Below, piece by piece: positions 51,884 through 64,000 of a stretch of 64,000 nt of DNA. Made by a program: the position numbers and the translations under genes. Each line of letters starts with the position of its first letter. Position 1 is the first letter of the stretch. The stretch is from Brachycybe producta (lineage: Eukaryota > Arthropoda > Diplopoda > Playtdesmida > Andrognathidae), in contig JAUPFP010000001.1 of the NCBI GenBank assembly GCA_036925085.1, forward strand, positions 377,001-441,000, written 5' to 3'. The notes below the pieces were generated by a model that made no database searches, was not told where the DNA came from, and saw only the letters and a program-made list of their open reading frames with translations.

Positions 51884-51926
51884 ACAGATTTTACGAACGA
51901 CATTTCAGATATGCGTACAAATTTCT

Positions 51927-51944
51927 TCCTTTCAGAACGGTGAA
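51927..51944 (-). promoter_or_regulatory. Candidate proximal sequence element of the U2 gene
   Basis: On the minus strand TTCACCGTTCTGAAAGGA lies 44 to 61 bases upstream of the U2 start. That is the position of the snRNA PSE, and it shares the CACCGT...TGAAAG pattern of vertebrate PSEs. No TATA box stands between it and the start, as expected for a polymerase II snRNA gene. Confidence 0.5.
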
Positions 51945-53293
51945 ATATGGAAACCCTTGTATTATCAAAATATTCCCCTAAGAGAAGCAAAAATCGCTTC
52001 AAAATCACCTCTGAAACTAAACAAACAGAATTGTTGTTTTATTAAATTAATTCTTAAAAATCAATTTGCATAAATTATTTCTATTAATATGTATATATCT
52101 TTGAATTACTCTCTTAATTCTGGTCGTAAAGTGAAACGGCAGTATGAGCAACAGTAGACATAACGGGGGTCATTGACCTCATGAGAGTCGCTTTCATGCA
52201 CAGTGTGCACAAGATGCACAGCTGTGACGTCACTATCAGCCTTAGTTGAGAGAGATCTTAGATAGAGCGCCTTAATAAGCAGAAACAATTCTCCAGATAT
52301 TGATATTATATTTATCATAATCCTATATTCAGAAATAGCTAACTGCTATTTTATGAATGATGATTGGATAAATTTCAAAGTTGTTGGTGTAGTGGTTAGT
52401 GTCTCTGTCGCTCAGCCTGTGGTTATGTTGGTCATGGGTTCAATCCCTTACAGTGTAAATTAATTTCAATTATTTCAGAATGTGGCAGTGGACTAACAAA
52501 TTATGAAGTTAAATAAAAGCGAGTAATAATAATAATAAAGGCCAAAATTTGATTTAAGCATTTTGTCTCCAATAAACTCAGATTTTGCTTAATTTTTCAA
52601 GTAAATTCTAGTTTCTATTAATTCTAGTGTTTTAAACCAGTCAGAACATTTTGCCCAAATGTATCGCGGTTTTGCCAAACTGACCTTTCCCGTTCCCTGG
52701 TAATTAGCCGATGTCAAGTTAAAGCCAAGCACGACCTCCTAATAAGCGACAAAGTCATGAGATTCCAGTGCTGTTCAAATGAAAGAAACAAGCGTTACGC
52801 ATCCTCATACGAAGCAAATCCTGTAGTGAGAGCAGAAAAGTATCAGTAGATTCACAGCAGAGTACCGAACACACACCATGTTAAACAGTTATACCAAATA
52901 TTGCATCATACTCATTTTCTTCATGTTAAGAACTAGAAGGGTGGCCTCGTTCGGTAGCCTTAAGGCGGCGGCCTTATACTTCATTCTTTTCTGTTCAGTT
53001 TCCATTTCATTCCTTCTGGTGGGAGGGCGGGGCAAATCGCCATATTTCTACACTAAGAAAACAACTAAACACCAACTTGTTTGAATATTAAATTTTCGGT
53101 GAAAATCACCCAAAAGTATAACAAAACTTTCATAAAAAATGTTCCGATAAACAAAGCCAGACTTTCTAGTCCAAATATAAATCACGAAATGTCTTCAAAT
53201 AATAAATCAACAAAAAAAAACATTTTAGTTTTTGTTTCTTTATTTCAAATTCCGACATCAAACAACTGAAAAAACACGAAACATTCCCAAAAC
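51945..53293. other. Spacer with a SINE
   Basis: Between the U2 upstream region and the RPS2 3' end. It holds a tRNA-derived SINE (about 52383-52538), one TGACGTCA (52224) and the RPS2 poly-A signal (TTTATT on the plus strand at 53239). No coding region was recognised. Confidence 0.6.
52383..52538 (+). mobile_element. tRNA-derived SINE
   Basis: The head looks like a tRNA: GTTGGTGTAGTGGTTAGTGT gives a polymerase III A-box, and GGTTCAATCCC, about 45 bases later, a B-box. A tRNA-unrelated body of about 80 bases follows. It ends in an AAT tail (AGTAATAATAATAATAAAG). A real tRNA gene is unlikely because the acceptor stem does not close. Confidence 0.7.
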
Positions 53294-55447
<2,154 letters not shown>

Positions 55448-57175
55448 TATGCTAAACAACAGAACGGTTCCCAAACCGAACCCACGAGGAACAGAAAAGA
55501 TGCAAAAAAACAAATGAATAAAAATCACGCAGTAAAAACGATCTAAAAGACGCACTTAACCTATTTATACACAATTCAATAAGAAATAACACAAGATTAA
55601 ACGTAATTTTAATAGATTAGAGTAAAAAAAAAGACAAGCATACTTACGTAAATCCCTTGTTATAATAACTAACAAAAGGAAATGAAGAAAACGGAAGTGT
55701 AGATCAATCTTATAAGACACTTCAGGTCATGTTTAGTTATACGTACTCACGTATAGATGACGCCACCATAATTATCAACAATAGTAAATATACAACTCAA
55801 ACAATAACGATAGTATCACCACCTACACGCCAGATCGTGTAACTAACAAAAGTGTCCTTAAAGACACTCTGCGATCACTGTTAGTTAACCGCTACCACAA
55901 ATAGATGGCGGCGTAGTCAATCATAACATAATCAAACAAAAATTTCGTAACAATTGCTGCGCCACCTATATGTTGAAAAGTAAAACTCTTTAGAGTGCCC
56001 GCTATTCTTCAAAAGCGCAAGAAAAGTTCCCGCCACTAAGTAGCCGCTCTGAGAGGATTGAGCGAATCGCTCAGTGTGCTCATTTAGTTCATTCCGCGCG
56101 TTAAAATTGATTTAACTCATTAATTTACAATTAACACCGTAAATTATTCATGTTTTAGTATTAATTGTGCAAACTTACATATAATTTTGTCCGTAAAACC
56201 TGAAAACACCTCAAAAGGAACACGTTAAAAAACGTAAAGCAACACAATTGCAGCCGATCAGCACTTGACACTAATGCTGGTGACATAAAACAAAAATACT
56301 ATCACAGAAACCATTTTGTGTCATTTAAATAACATATTTAATTTACGAAGAGGACACAATATGGTGATAAAGTTTATTGATACATCATGACCATGCATGA
56401 TACGTGTGTGAGAAAACATGCATTGCAATATGAAAAGCCTAGCTAAAAGCAAGACAACAGTTAATATGATGTCATAAGAAATGATGCTTTTAAAGGATTA
56501 CTAATATGGCGTGTATATTTTTTATTAATACAAATACATGGTTAATATATGCCATACTAGTTCAACCTTATTGTTACTGTAAACCATTTTAATGCGTCAA
56601 TTTCTTTTTCTAGAAAATGAGCGAGTGCCGTTTTATAAAAAAAGCGCTACTATATCGCTACATACACAATAAGATTTATGCATCGATCAAAACCGATCAA
56701 ACGTTAAAATTAATGTACGGAAGCTTGTTATACAAAAAAAGATAATTTTATGGAAAAATTTAATATTAATAATAAAATATAATTATAATAAAAACTCAAC
56801 CCAAATTATTGAGTACTTGATAATCATTATTGAAGAATAATTAATATTATTAAAACTTTATTAACTGTATTGAGTAAACAATAATGATGATGATAATAAT
56901 AAATGCCTTAAGCAAGCTTCCGTAAAAATAGGTATAAATATCGATATTTTATTGTTGATCGATAATTGTTTTTAGAAGATCGATTCAAAACATATAATAA
57001 AGGAAGCGAGAGTGACGTCATCCTTGTTGTCGTTGTTATTAATTTGCATATATCAGAAAAAAAGCGGAATTATATTGTCTTTGACTTTTTATTTCCGATG
57101 TTTTCTTCTCTCATTTGTTTTTAGAATCATTTTTAAACGTGTTAACATCAATTAAAACGTGACTAACAATCAGAA
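55448..57175. other. Spacer between divergent RPS2 and Polycomb genes
   Basis: The left end holds the RPS2 5' UTR intron and promoter (55448-about 55750). TAGATGACGCCACC (55753) and ATAGATGGCGGCG (55901) are CTCF-like words. The right half is AT-rich. One TGACGTCA stands at 57012, 160 bases before the CBX start. No other gene was seen. Confidence 0.55.
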
Positions 57176-58666
57176 ATGGAATTATCTTCAGTTGGAGAAA
57201 GAGTTTTCGCCGCGGAATGCATAAAAAAGAAGCGAATTCGCAAAGTAAGTCGCACTTTCCTTCTTTCTATTCTGGAGGGCCCCTTCATTCCTGGGGCCCC
57301 TCTCGCTTTTTCTCGGCCCTATAGAGAAAGACTGAGGTGGCCTACCTTTTATGTGTTCGAGGAGGGGCCCGTGCACTCCCTATTTTCTCAGATGCCGCTA
57401 TTAATTGGGCCCACGCGGCCCTTTTTTCGCTTCATTACAAAGGGGCCCCGCGACGACCCCATTTTTAGAAACCCGGAATAACTGATTCGTTTTTTTAATA
57501 GGGAAGAGTTGAATATTTTGTCAAATGGAAAGGTTGGAGTCCGAAGTAAGTGTTTTAAGTTAAAACTTTGTCGGTATTTTGTTGAAGAAAACTAATTTTT
57601 CCGGATTTTTCTTTTCTCTAGACATAATACATGGGAACCGGAAGAAAATATCTTAGATGAACGTCTTCTGGAAGCTTTTGAAGCGAGGTTTTTAGTTTAA
57701 TATTAAGAAATTTTATTCAGTTTTAATTAAAACACTTATATTTAATTTTCAGTCAAAGAGAAAAGGACCATAATGAAAAGAAAAGAGGACCAAAGCCAAA
57801 AAAAGACAGAATTTCGGTTTGAAAATAATAATAATAAAATATAAACCGGAAAAAGCTAAGAAACCACTTTACAAAAAGAATTCTTTTCTACTTTTCAGTT
57901 GGAAAAGGTCTCGACGGCGACCATAGATGTCGATCGAAATAAATCAGATCAGGAAAGACCTTCGAACGTTCGTACGATCGACGAATGGGTACGAAATTCC
58001 AGTAACGACACTTCCGTACTGGAAAACGGCAACGGAGAAGAAAAAACTCATCACGCGAGAAGAGAAGCGACGAAACGACGATCGGAAGCGGTCGAAGAAC
58101 CGTCGAACGCAAACGAGACCCAAAAGAGACCGGAAAAAGTTCCGCGTTTAGAAGAAGAAGAGAAGGAACGACCGGAAGCGAACGGTTCCAGTACGAGAAG
58201 GAACGAAACCGGAAATACAACGATAACGACGGAAACGTCGAAATGCGTTCAGGGTCCAGGGTCTCAAGCGACTTCGGTGGCAACGGCGGCGCCGAAGACG
58301 GCGAAAGTCGTTAATACGTCCTCGTCTTGTATTTCGGACGACAAAAACAACAACTTGGCGCCACCGATCGAAGTGACGCCGACGACGGTCGGCAGCTGCG
58401 TCGACGTCGATGCGAACGACGATGACGAAGCGACGACGGTCGGTTCCGACGATCGAGAAAATCTCGAAGAAGCTCTCGAATGTATCGGAAAAATGCCGAC
58501 TTCCGAATTCTGGCACAAACAGAATCCGTTGGTCGATCAAATCTTCATAACGGATGTGACGGCGAATCTTGTGACCGTTACGGTCAGAGAATGTAAAACA
58601 CGGAACGGTTTCTTTAAGGAACGAGAAGAAGCGAAAGAAATGGAAAAGAAAAAGGAACTCAAATGA
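57176..58666 (+). CDS. Pc: Polycomb CBX protein (chromodomain plus Pc box), 5 exons
   Basis: The histone H3K27me3-reading subunit of Polycomb repressive complex 1. Exons: 57176-57244, 57502-57545, 57622-57687, 57753-57816, 57899-58666, giving 336 residues. The chromodomain fills residues 10-60: [40 protein letters not shown] and TWEPEENILDERLLEAFEA, with the aromatic cage residues (F11, W32, W35 by family position) in place. An AT-hook-like KKRGPKPKK follows. The long last exon encodes a disordered Thr/Glu-rich linker. The C-terminal Pc (RING1-binding) box is ITDVTANLVTVTVREC followed by KTRNGFF. It matches vertebrate CBX2/4/6/7/8 and fly Pc, not HP1, because there is no chromoshadow domain. 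It is one gene where vertebrates have five. Confidence 0.96.
57276..57460 (+). repeat. GGGCCC-rich cluster in Polycomb intron 1
   Basis: GAGGGCCCC, TGGGGCCCC, AGGGGCCCG, TGGGCCCAC, GCGGCCCTT and AGGGGCCCC occur within 185 bases of an otherwise AT-rich region. The frame running on from exon 1 through this intron encodes no known domain, so I read it as intron. Confidence 0.6.
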
Positions 58667-59203
58667 AAACAAATTGCTTTTTGAAAATATTTTCATTAAT
58701 TATGTCTACAATTGAAAAAGATAGAAAGAAAGAAATATGAATTTTTATGTTTTGTGTTTTTTAAAAAAAAAAATTGATAAAATCTCGAAAGAGAGAAAGA
58801 GAGAGAAAAAAGAATTTTGTATAAAATTGATTATCGTATAATTAGAAAGTGAATTTTGTAAACGAAGCGAAAGAATTCGAGAAAGAATAAGAGGAATTTT
58901 TATTATTTGTGTTTTTAGATAAAAACTGGAAACGGAAAGAAAAGTAATTTAAAATTATTTTCAATATTTTCTAAGTTAGAAAAGAAAAAGAAAAATAGGA
59001 TTTTTTTTTGTTTTGTGTTTTAAAAAAAAAATGATAAAAACTCAAGAAAAAAACGAATTTTGTATAAATTTGATCGTCAGTTCTTTCCAATATTTTTTTT
59101 GTTTTGTTTTTTGAGTGTTTTCGTTAGTTCGTATATCGGAGTTGAGAAAAGTTACGACATTTGTTGAAACTTGTAAGGGTTGGTTTGGAAATTTTCATTC
59201 TAA

Positions 59204-59676
59204 GGCCCGGATCCACCGCAAGCTGACAAAAATGCAACATGAGTTCGAGACAAAAACAAAACAAAACTGAAACAACTGACAACAGTTACTTAAAAGACAA
59301 AAACCAAAACAAAACAAACAAATTGGTTTTTGTTTCTATAGCTTTTCTCCTGCGTCAACTACGCAACTGTTCTGTTATTATTTTAATACTAACTGTCCAC
59401 ACACTGCAAAGACAAGAGTTGATAAAATGTTGCTGTAATATCGAGACAAAACACAAACATTTTTTAATGGTGGGACTTGGAATAGTTTGTGAAATTGCAA
59501 ACAAAAAAAAAGCGTAGTTTACAAACAAAACCCAAATTTGTATGTGTTGTGTCGCATATTGGTTTTAAAGTAACTGCTGACACTTGTGTTTCAGGTTTGT
59601 TTTGTTTTCAAAATCTGGCGTTTTTTTGGTCTCGAATTCATGTTGCACTTTTACCAGCCTGACATGGATCCGGGCC
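59204..59676. repeat. MITE-like element with GGCCCGGATCCA ends
   Basis: GGCCCGGATCCACCGCAAGC, then ATGCAACATGAGTTCGAGAC on the left are mirrored by GTCTCGAATTCATGTTGCAC and TGACATGGATCCGGGCC on the right. The element is 473 bp with arms of about 50 bp. The 92-codon frame inside is short and unrecognised. Confidence 0.8.
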
Positions 59677-59741
59677 AAACTTTGGATTATTCTGCGTTTT
59701 TCTTTTAGAAAAAAAGTGTTTTCGAAAAAACTAAAAGAATG

Positions 59742-60145
59742 AAGGTGGAATTTACACCGGAGGGAAGCGGTAACATTGCTGAAAACACGTGTTATTAGCA
59801 ATGTTTTTAACAAAAATTAAAAATCAGCCTATAAAATGTTCTTTTCTTATCAACATTTGTAGATAAATTTTGCTTTGCTATCAACTTTCAGCATTTAATA
59901 TTTTTTTTTTCAATTAAAATGTTGATAATATTGCTGCTAACTTTGTTAATAGCAGAAATCTGGAGGCGGTGTCCTGATCAACAGATGTTGATAACAAAAT
60001 GTTACTAGCAAGTTATTTCTGTTAATAACATTCTACTCGTTGATGCTTACCAAAATTTTTGTCAAAAACATACCAAAATTGTAAAAAAAACTTGTTAATT
60101 TATTAACAATGTTTTTTTTCTATTTCTTTGGTGTAAATTCACCTT
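59742..60145. repeat. MITE-like element with AAGGTGRATTTACACC ends
   Basis: It begins AAGGTGGAATTTACACC and ends GGTGTAAATTCACCTT, inverted repeats 404 bp apart. The interior repeats GTTGATAA and GTTAATAAC words (CAACATTTGTAGATAAATTT, AATGTTGATAATATTGCTGC). No ORF. Confidence 0.75.
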
Positions 60146-60880
60146 AAAGAAAACACTTAAAGCATCTCTTAAAATGCAGTGTAACTTAAGTATATCATCT
60201 GTTTGGAAACTGATTTTGGTTATGATTTTACCCTTCTAGTTTCTAAAAAAAAAACTTAAAATTTCCAACCGAATTTAACGTTTTATTCTGTTAAAATGTG
60301 CATTTTCATGTTTTTCGATCGTAGTCGTGAACACATTCACCGCACTCTTCGAAATGAATAAAGTTGCGAGATTACGACACTTAAATCCGAGATACTCGAA
60401 ATCACTGTCGAGTGAGTGAGAGAGAGCGACTCTCGATAGAAATTAACGAAGATATTCTAGAGCTTATTATTATTTCCATACGATGTATGTGTAAAATAAA
60501 CCATTTTTCTCCTCCTATTTTCCTTCGAATCGTAATTCCCTACCTTCCGATCGTCTTTTCTTTTTAACTCAACAAATATACAGGAGATTTTTTGATTTAT
60601 TTCTGTAAAAATGAAACCCCAATTTACTTTTATTTGGAAGTTTGCACTTTGTATTAATTGAGCACTAATCTTAGCACCTAATTTACTCTCGGCCATTGAA
60701 AATCTTGTCATTTACAAATTGCCATTTGGTCAAGAGTCCCACATTAATTATTATTATTATTATTAATGAGAAATAAAATAAACGTTTTAGGTTTTTCCTT
60801 TTTTTTGTGAAAATACGTTTCGTTCTTTTTAATTGTTGAAATTTTGAGTAAAATGGAAACCATTTAAGATGGCTCATTAC

Positions 60881-61382
60881 ATATTCATTTGGCTTTTGTT
60901 CCATCTGAGGGCGCCACTGCAGTGGCTGATAATATGCTCCATAGACTTTTTTTTTGTAAAATTTGGACTCAAAATTGTCAAGAGAACGTTTTTTGAAAAA
61001 AATTAAATTGTTTTCGAAACTAGAATGGTATAAAGATGAGGTTAAAAGTATTTTCATGGCAATATCTTAAAAAATAAACAATTTTGTATAGTTCAGTTTG
61101 AAAGTGAAAATAGTTTTTCATGAAATGGCATTTCATGAAAAACTATTTTCACTTTTTCTCAAACTAGTCATAAAAAGATTATTTTGAAAAATATCATGAT
61201 GACAAAACATTTAGCATTATCACTAACTATTCTAGTTTCTAAAACACTTTGAATTTTTTCGTAATGTTTCTCCCAAAAAACGTTCACGTGAAAAATATAT
61301 AAATTTTCTCAATGACTTCCAAATAGAACATAATAGCCACTGCAGTGGCGTCATCTGGTGGGACAAAAAAGCAAATAAATAT
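60881..61382. repeat. Long foldback: FB1 core within extended arms
   Basis: Outer arms: ATTTGGCTTTTGTTCCATCT with GGGCGCCACTGCAGTGGC on the left, and GCCACTGCAGTGGCGTCATC with GGACAAAAAAGCAAATAAAT on the right. The inner part (61005-61260) is an FB1 element (CGAAACTAGAATGG, TTCTAGTTTCTAAAACACTT). The whole 502 bp can fold on itself. This copy may show the full-length form of FB1. Confidence 0.8.
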
Positions 61383-62081
61383 TTATAAAGCCACATTAAC
61401 ACAAAACAGATTGGACTGAAAAAATATTTCGTATTGTCCTTTTTTTTTTGGCAACGAATTGTTTCTTTTCAAACGTTCCTATTTCAAAAAGCGGTCATAG
61501 AAAGATCGCAACATTCCGAGTAAAAAACAACCACACCCGATTTATGTAATTAAATTAACAGCGACAGAATTATAAAACGGAATTTAATAAATAAAACTTA
61601 TCAATATGAAATATAATTTTTTTTTATAAAATAAACTTCGAAAACTTAAGAAAAAATATATTAAATACAATAATAATAATACGGCGGTATTTTAAGTCGA
61701 GTTCGGGGCTTGCGTCTGAATTTGTCTAAAGTAGTCGAGTAACCCTTTCACTTTAAACTACATTATTTAGAAATGTTGTCATTATTCCCTTTGCTTTCAA
61801 CCCCTCTGACGTCACAAGCGTCAACCTTAAATGTTGTAAATTTAAAAAATAATACTGGAATGTTTTAAATTATATTTGTAATAGTTTACGTAAAAACTTA
61901 GTTAACTTAGTTTGAGGAAATATTATCAAAGGGACCTAAAAAACCCGGAATTAACAGCCATTTTCATTATTAATTTGTTTTACCGAGGTATTGGGAGGAA
62001 CGGTTTGACCCACCTCAAGACATCCCTCTTTCCGAATCTCTCCCGAACTTGGGAGACCTGCACGAAGACGTAGAAATTGTC

Positions 62082-64000
62082 TCATCGTGAATGTTTACCA
62101 AGTTCCTCGAAAGCATTAGAGATGCTAAACGGCATGTGATCTTTCAACATGTTTGGAGTGACCAAAAGATCTTCGAAATCGTTTGCCGTTTTCCAACACG
62201 AGTCGACGATCTTCTCTTCGCTGCAGTTAGAAAGAAAATTAATTCGTGATTCAGTCGAAGAACCTGATTAGAGGCTAAATGTCAAACTAGAACTCTAGCC
62301 TCTAACCAGGCTCTCCTTAGCAGAAAATAAGAAACCCACCGACAGTTTCTCGTTCGAAACATGTGAAGAACACGTCCCGGTAAGTGCATCCGAGGGTACG
62401 AATGCGACATCTGTCGCGCAATAGTCTACGATAAAACAGAACTTCTCAGATAAAACACGATATAAACACTTGGAAACTACAAAAAACCTACATAAGTACT
62501 TTCTCGTACGATGTGACTGTGAATACTTCCGACTTCTTCCAGGTGTTTCGTCTTCGTCAGACAAACCTTCCAACATCCTTCGGCAAAAACTCGGAACTAA
62601 CAAAAAAATAATATGTCTGCTCGTATAATAAATATCGGCATTTCGATACTTTGATACGGATACGATACTTTAGCTTGCGTGCAATGATACAACGCCCTCA
62701 TTATGGATTCCTTCAACTTCATTACGTTGTATAAACTTAGCCGTGGAATCAAATCACAACCGAAAACTACGGACATCTGAAATTCTTCCGTACATTTAGC
62801 AGCCACACCGTTAAGCATTCCACCCGGCGGACCGTAAAGAAAGCATCGGACGTTCGGATAGCTCTGCCGCAAATGAAGGCCGACGAGAGCGGCGACTCCG
62901 GCTCCGAGGCTGTGGCCGACGATGACGAGCGAATAATCGAAATGAAAACTAAAAGCTTCCTCGAGAGCTTTAGATGCGAGAAGACGCTCGCGAACGTTTT
63001 CCGCCGCTTTAGCCATTCCTCTGTGAGCAAAACAACTTTCGGGAATTCCGTTCACGTTCAACGGTTCGCATTCGGCACTCAAATCTGTCAAAACATCGCT
63101 AAGTGTCATCGAACCTCGAATGGAGACGACTACGGATCGAGTTTCGTGATCGATCACAACAAAGAAAGGCACTTGGTAGACACGATTAACGACCGATACG
63201 TGAACCAAGTCCGAGGACTTTGCTCCGGTCATCAGTCGTAAGGCACCGAGTTGACAGCCACAAAAATCGCCAGATATCGGAGAAGTTTCGGAATTTCTAC
63301 CGAAACAACTGCAAAATAACAAAACAGATTTGGACACTTAAAAAACAAACTTTCGTAATCATGAAAGCAAAGTCGCTGAAAAACCTCGAATACGGAGCGA
63401 GGCGACATAAACACGAACACGGATGAGTGAGAACGTAAAACGGCAAACCGTAACATCCGACGGCATATTTGAAGTAGTGAGAAGCCGATTTGACAGACAT
63501 CCAAGGCGGCACGTCGACTCTCAAGCAACGACGATGCATTTCCAAAGACAAATCGAGACCTAAAAGATATGCCAGGACCAATCGTCACTCGAGTATCGCG
63601 CTACCATTAAGGAGATCTTAATAAAGACAATATACGTCCATAAAGAAGTAATAATCCGGCCAAAACATCCGAAGGCACCAAGTCAACATCCTAATCAAAC
63701 AAAAATACGCTAGCGTTAAAATAGCAATAAGACATATCGCTCTGCTGCACGTCAAGCTATCGGGTCCATTGCAAAGATGCCAATTTTAAAACGACTTACC
63801 GAAAAAATCGACGCCAACGTCTTCGAAACATCTTCGAAAGCGACGTTAATTTCAGAGTTTTGCATACAACAGCAACATGCCACCATCTTAAACCTATAGA
63901 AATCGACAGAAAATCCTCGTATTTCGATATTATATAAAAGTAAAAATCGCACCCAAAAGTCTAACCTCCACTTCCAAAGTCGCAAAACTCTTTCGGGTCT
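62082..64000 (-). CDS. DAGLB: sn1-specific diacylglycerol lipase (DAGL beta-like), 5' end outside the window
   Basis: A serine hydrolase that releases 2-arachidonoylglycerol from diacylglycerol at membranes. Exons in reading order: 64000-63966 (partial), 63893-63800, 63690-63636, 63559-63385, 63308-62669, 62596-62492, 62425-62340, 62220-62082. The visible part covers the end of the N-terminal region (MVACCCCMQNSEINVAFEDV, VDLVPSDVLAGLLLLYG, SASHYFKYAVGCYGLPFYVL) and the lipase domain. The nucleophile is in VIVGHSLGAG, the Asp in VFGCDLIPRLS, and the His in LPGRVLHMF. The protein ends about 60 residues after the His (NMLKDHMPFSISNAFEELGK), so it lacks the long C-terminal tail of DAGL alpha and resembles DAGL beta. 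The membrane-spanning N-terminus is beyond the window. Confidence 0.9.
62261..62315. repeat. Palindromic repeat R4, copy 3
   Basis: AACCTGATTAGAGGCTAAAT and TCTAGCCTCTAACCAGGCTC pair almost perfectly. This is the shortest copy, with a loop of about 14 bases. It lies in the last intron of the lipase gene. Confidence 0.7.

Larger units (their letters stand above)
58667..62081. other. Spacer between the Polycomb and DAGL genes
   Basis: CBX 3' UTR (A/G-rich), then three transposon-like units at 59204-59676, 59742-60145 and 60881-61382. The right end is the 3' UTR of the minus-strand lipase gene. No protein gene was recognised. Confidence 0.6.

Noticed and set aside
52383..52455. A functional tRNA gene
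   Set aside because: A- and B-boxes are present, but the acceptor stem and anticodon arm do not form. A SINE body and AAT tail follow.
57245..57481. Read-through of Polycomb exon 1 into the GGGCCC region as coding sequence
   Set aside because: The chromodomain continues precisely at the acceptor before 57502, so the read-through is intron.
58148..58696. A 182-codon frame antisense to the last Polycomb exon
   Set aside because: It mirrors a long real exon with biased codon use, has no homology, and is basic and Phe-rich as expected for an antisense shadow.

Overview
This is a 64 kb piece of an intron-rich, AT-rich animal nuclear genome. Every protein gene recognised is a typical metazoan gene split by spliceosomal GT-AG introns. 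The proteins include a vinculin with only two central repeats and a Polycomb-type CBX. The U2 snRNA has a 5' half that reads more like insect U2 than vertebrate U2. I infer a bilaterian invertebrate, probably a protostome (an arthropod is possible). I cannot name the species. Exons are CpG-rich and GC-richer than the AT-rich introns and spacers.

Layout from left to right: 1-3770 spacer with foldback repeats; 3771-10060 (+) peroxisomal acyl-CoA oxidase, 13 exons, ending in the import signal SKL; 10594-19576 (+) a very long coiled-coil protein of the MTCL/SOGA type, about 22 exons; 19577-21926 spacer; 21927-35654 (+) vinculin, 25 or more exons, with a 3.7 kb first intron holding a 0.5 kb GA array; 35655-39957 spacer; 39958-43506 (+) TEX2, an SMP-domain lipid-transfer protein, 6 exons; 43507-46139 repeat-rich spacer; 46140-46901 (-) a Myb/SANT-like (trihelix) DNA-binding protein; 48648-51188 (+) TOLLIP, 7 exons; 51697-51883 (-) a U2 snRNA gene; about 52383-52538 a tRNA-derived SINE; 53294-55447 (-) ribosomal protein uS5/RPS2, 4 coding exons; 57176-58666 (+) Polycomb CBX, 5 exons; 62082-64000 (-) sn1-specific diacylglycerol lipase, whose 5' end lies outside the window.

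The genes are unrelated housekeeping, cytoskeletal and signalling genes. They do not form a pathway or operon. Reading frames and splice phases were checked by hand for the named genes, and each predicted coding sequence closes in frame.

The non-coding part is dominated by short non-autonomous, mostly palindromic repeats (MITE or foldback type). I could separate about ten kinds by eye. The most notable are: (1) a foldback family of about 245 bp with 75-bp arms, in at least eight places; (2) a 380-bp unit found once in a sense intron of each of three genes; (3) an inverted-repeat element that carries a CTCF-like TAGATGGCG word. Other points of interest are a vinculin linker built from consecutive symmetrical phase-1 exons plus an extra 13-residue exon in the actin-binding tail, an excess of the palindrome TGACGTCA, a cluster of GGGCCC sites in the first Polycomb intron, and a hairpin directly after the U2 gene.
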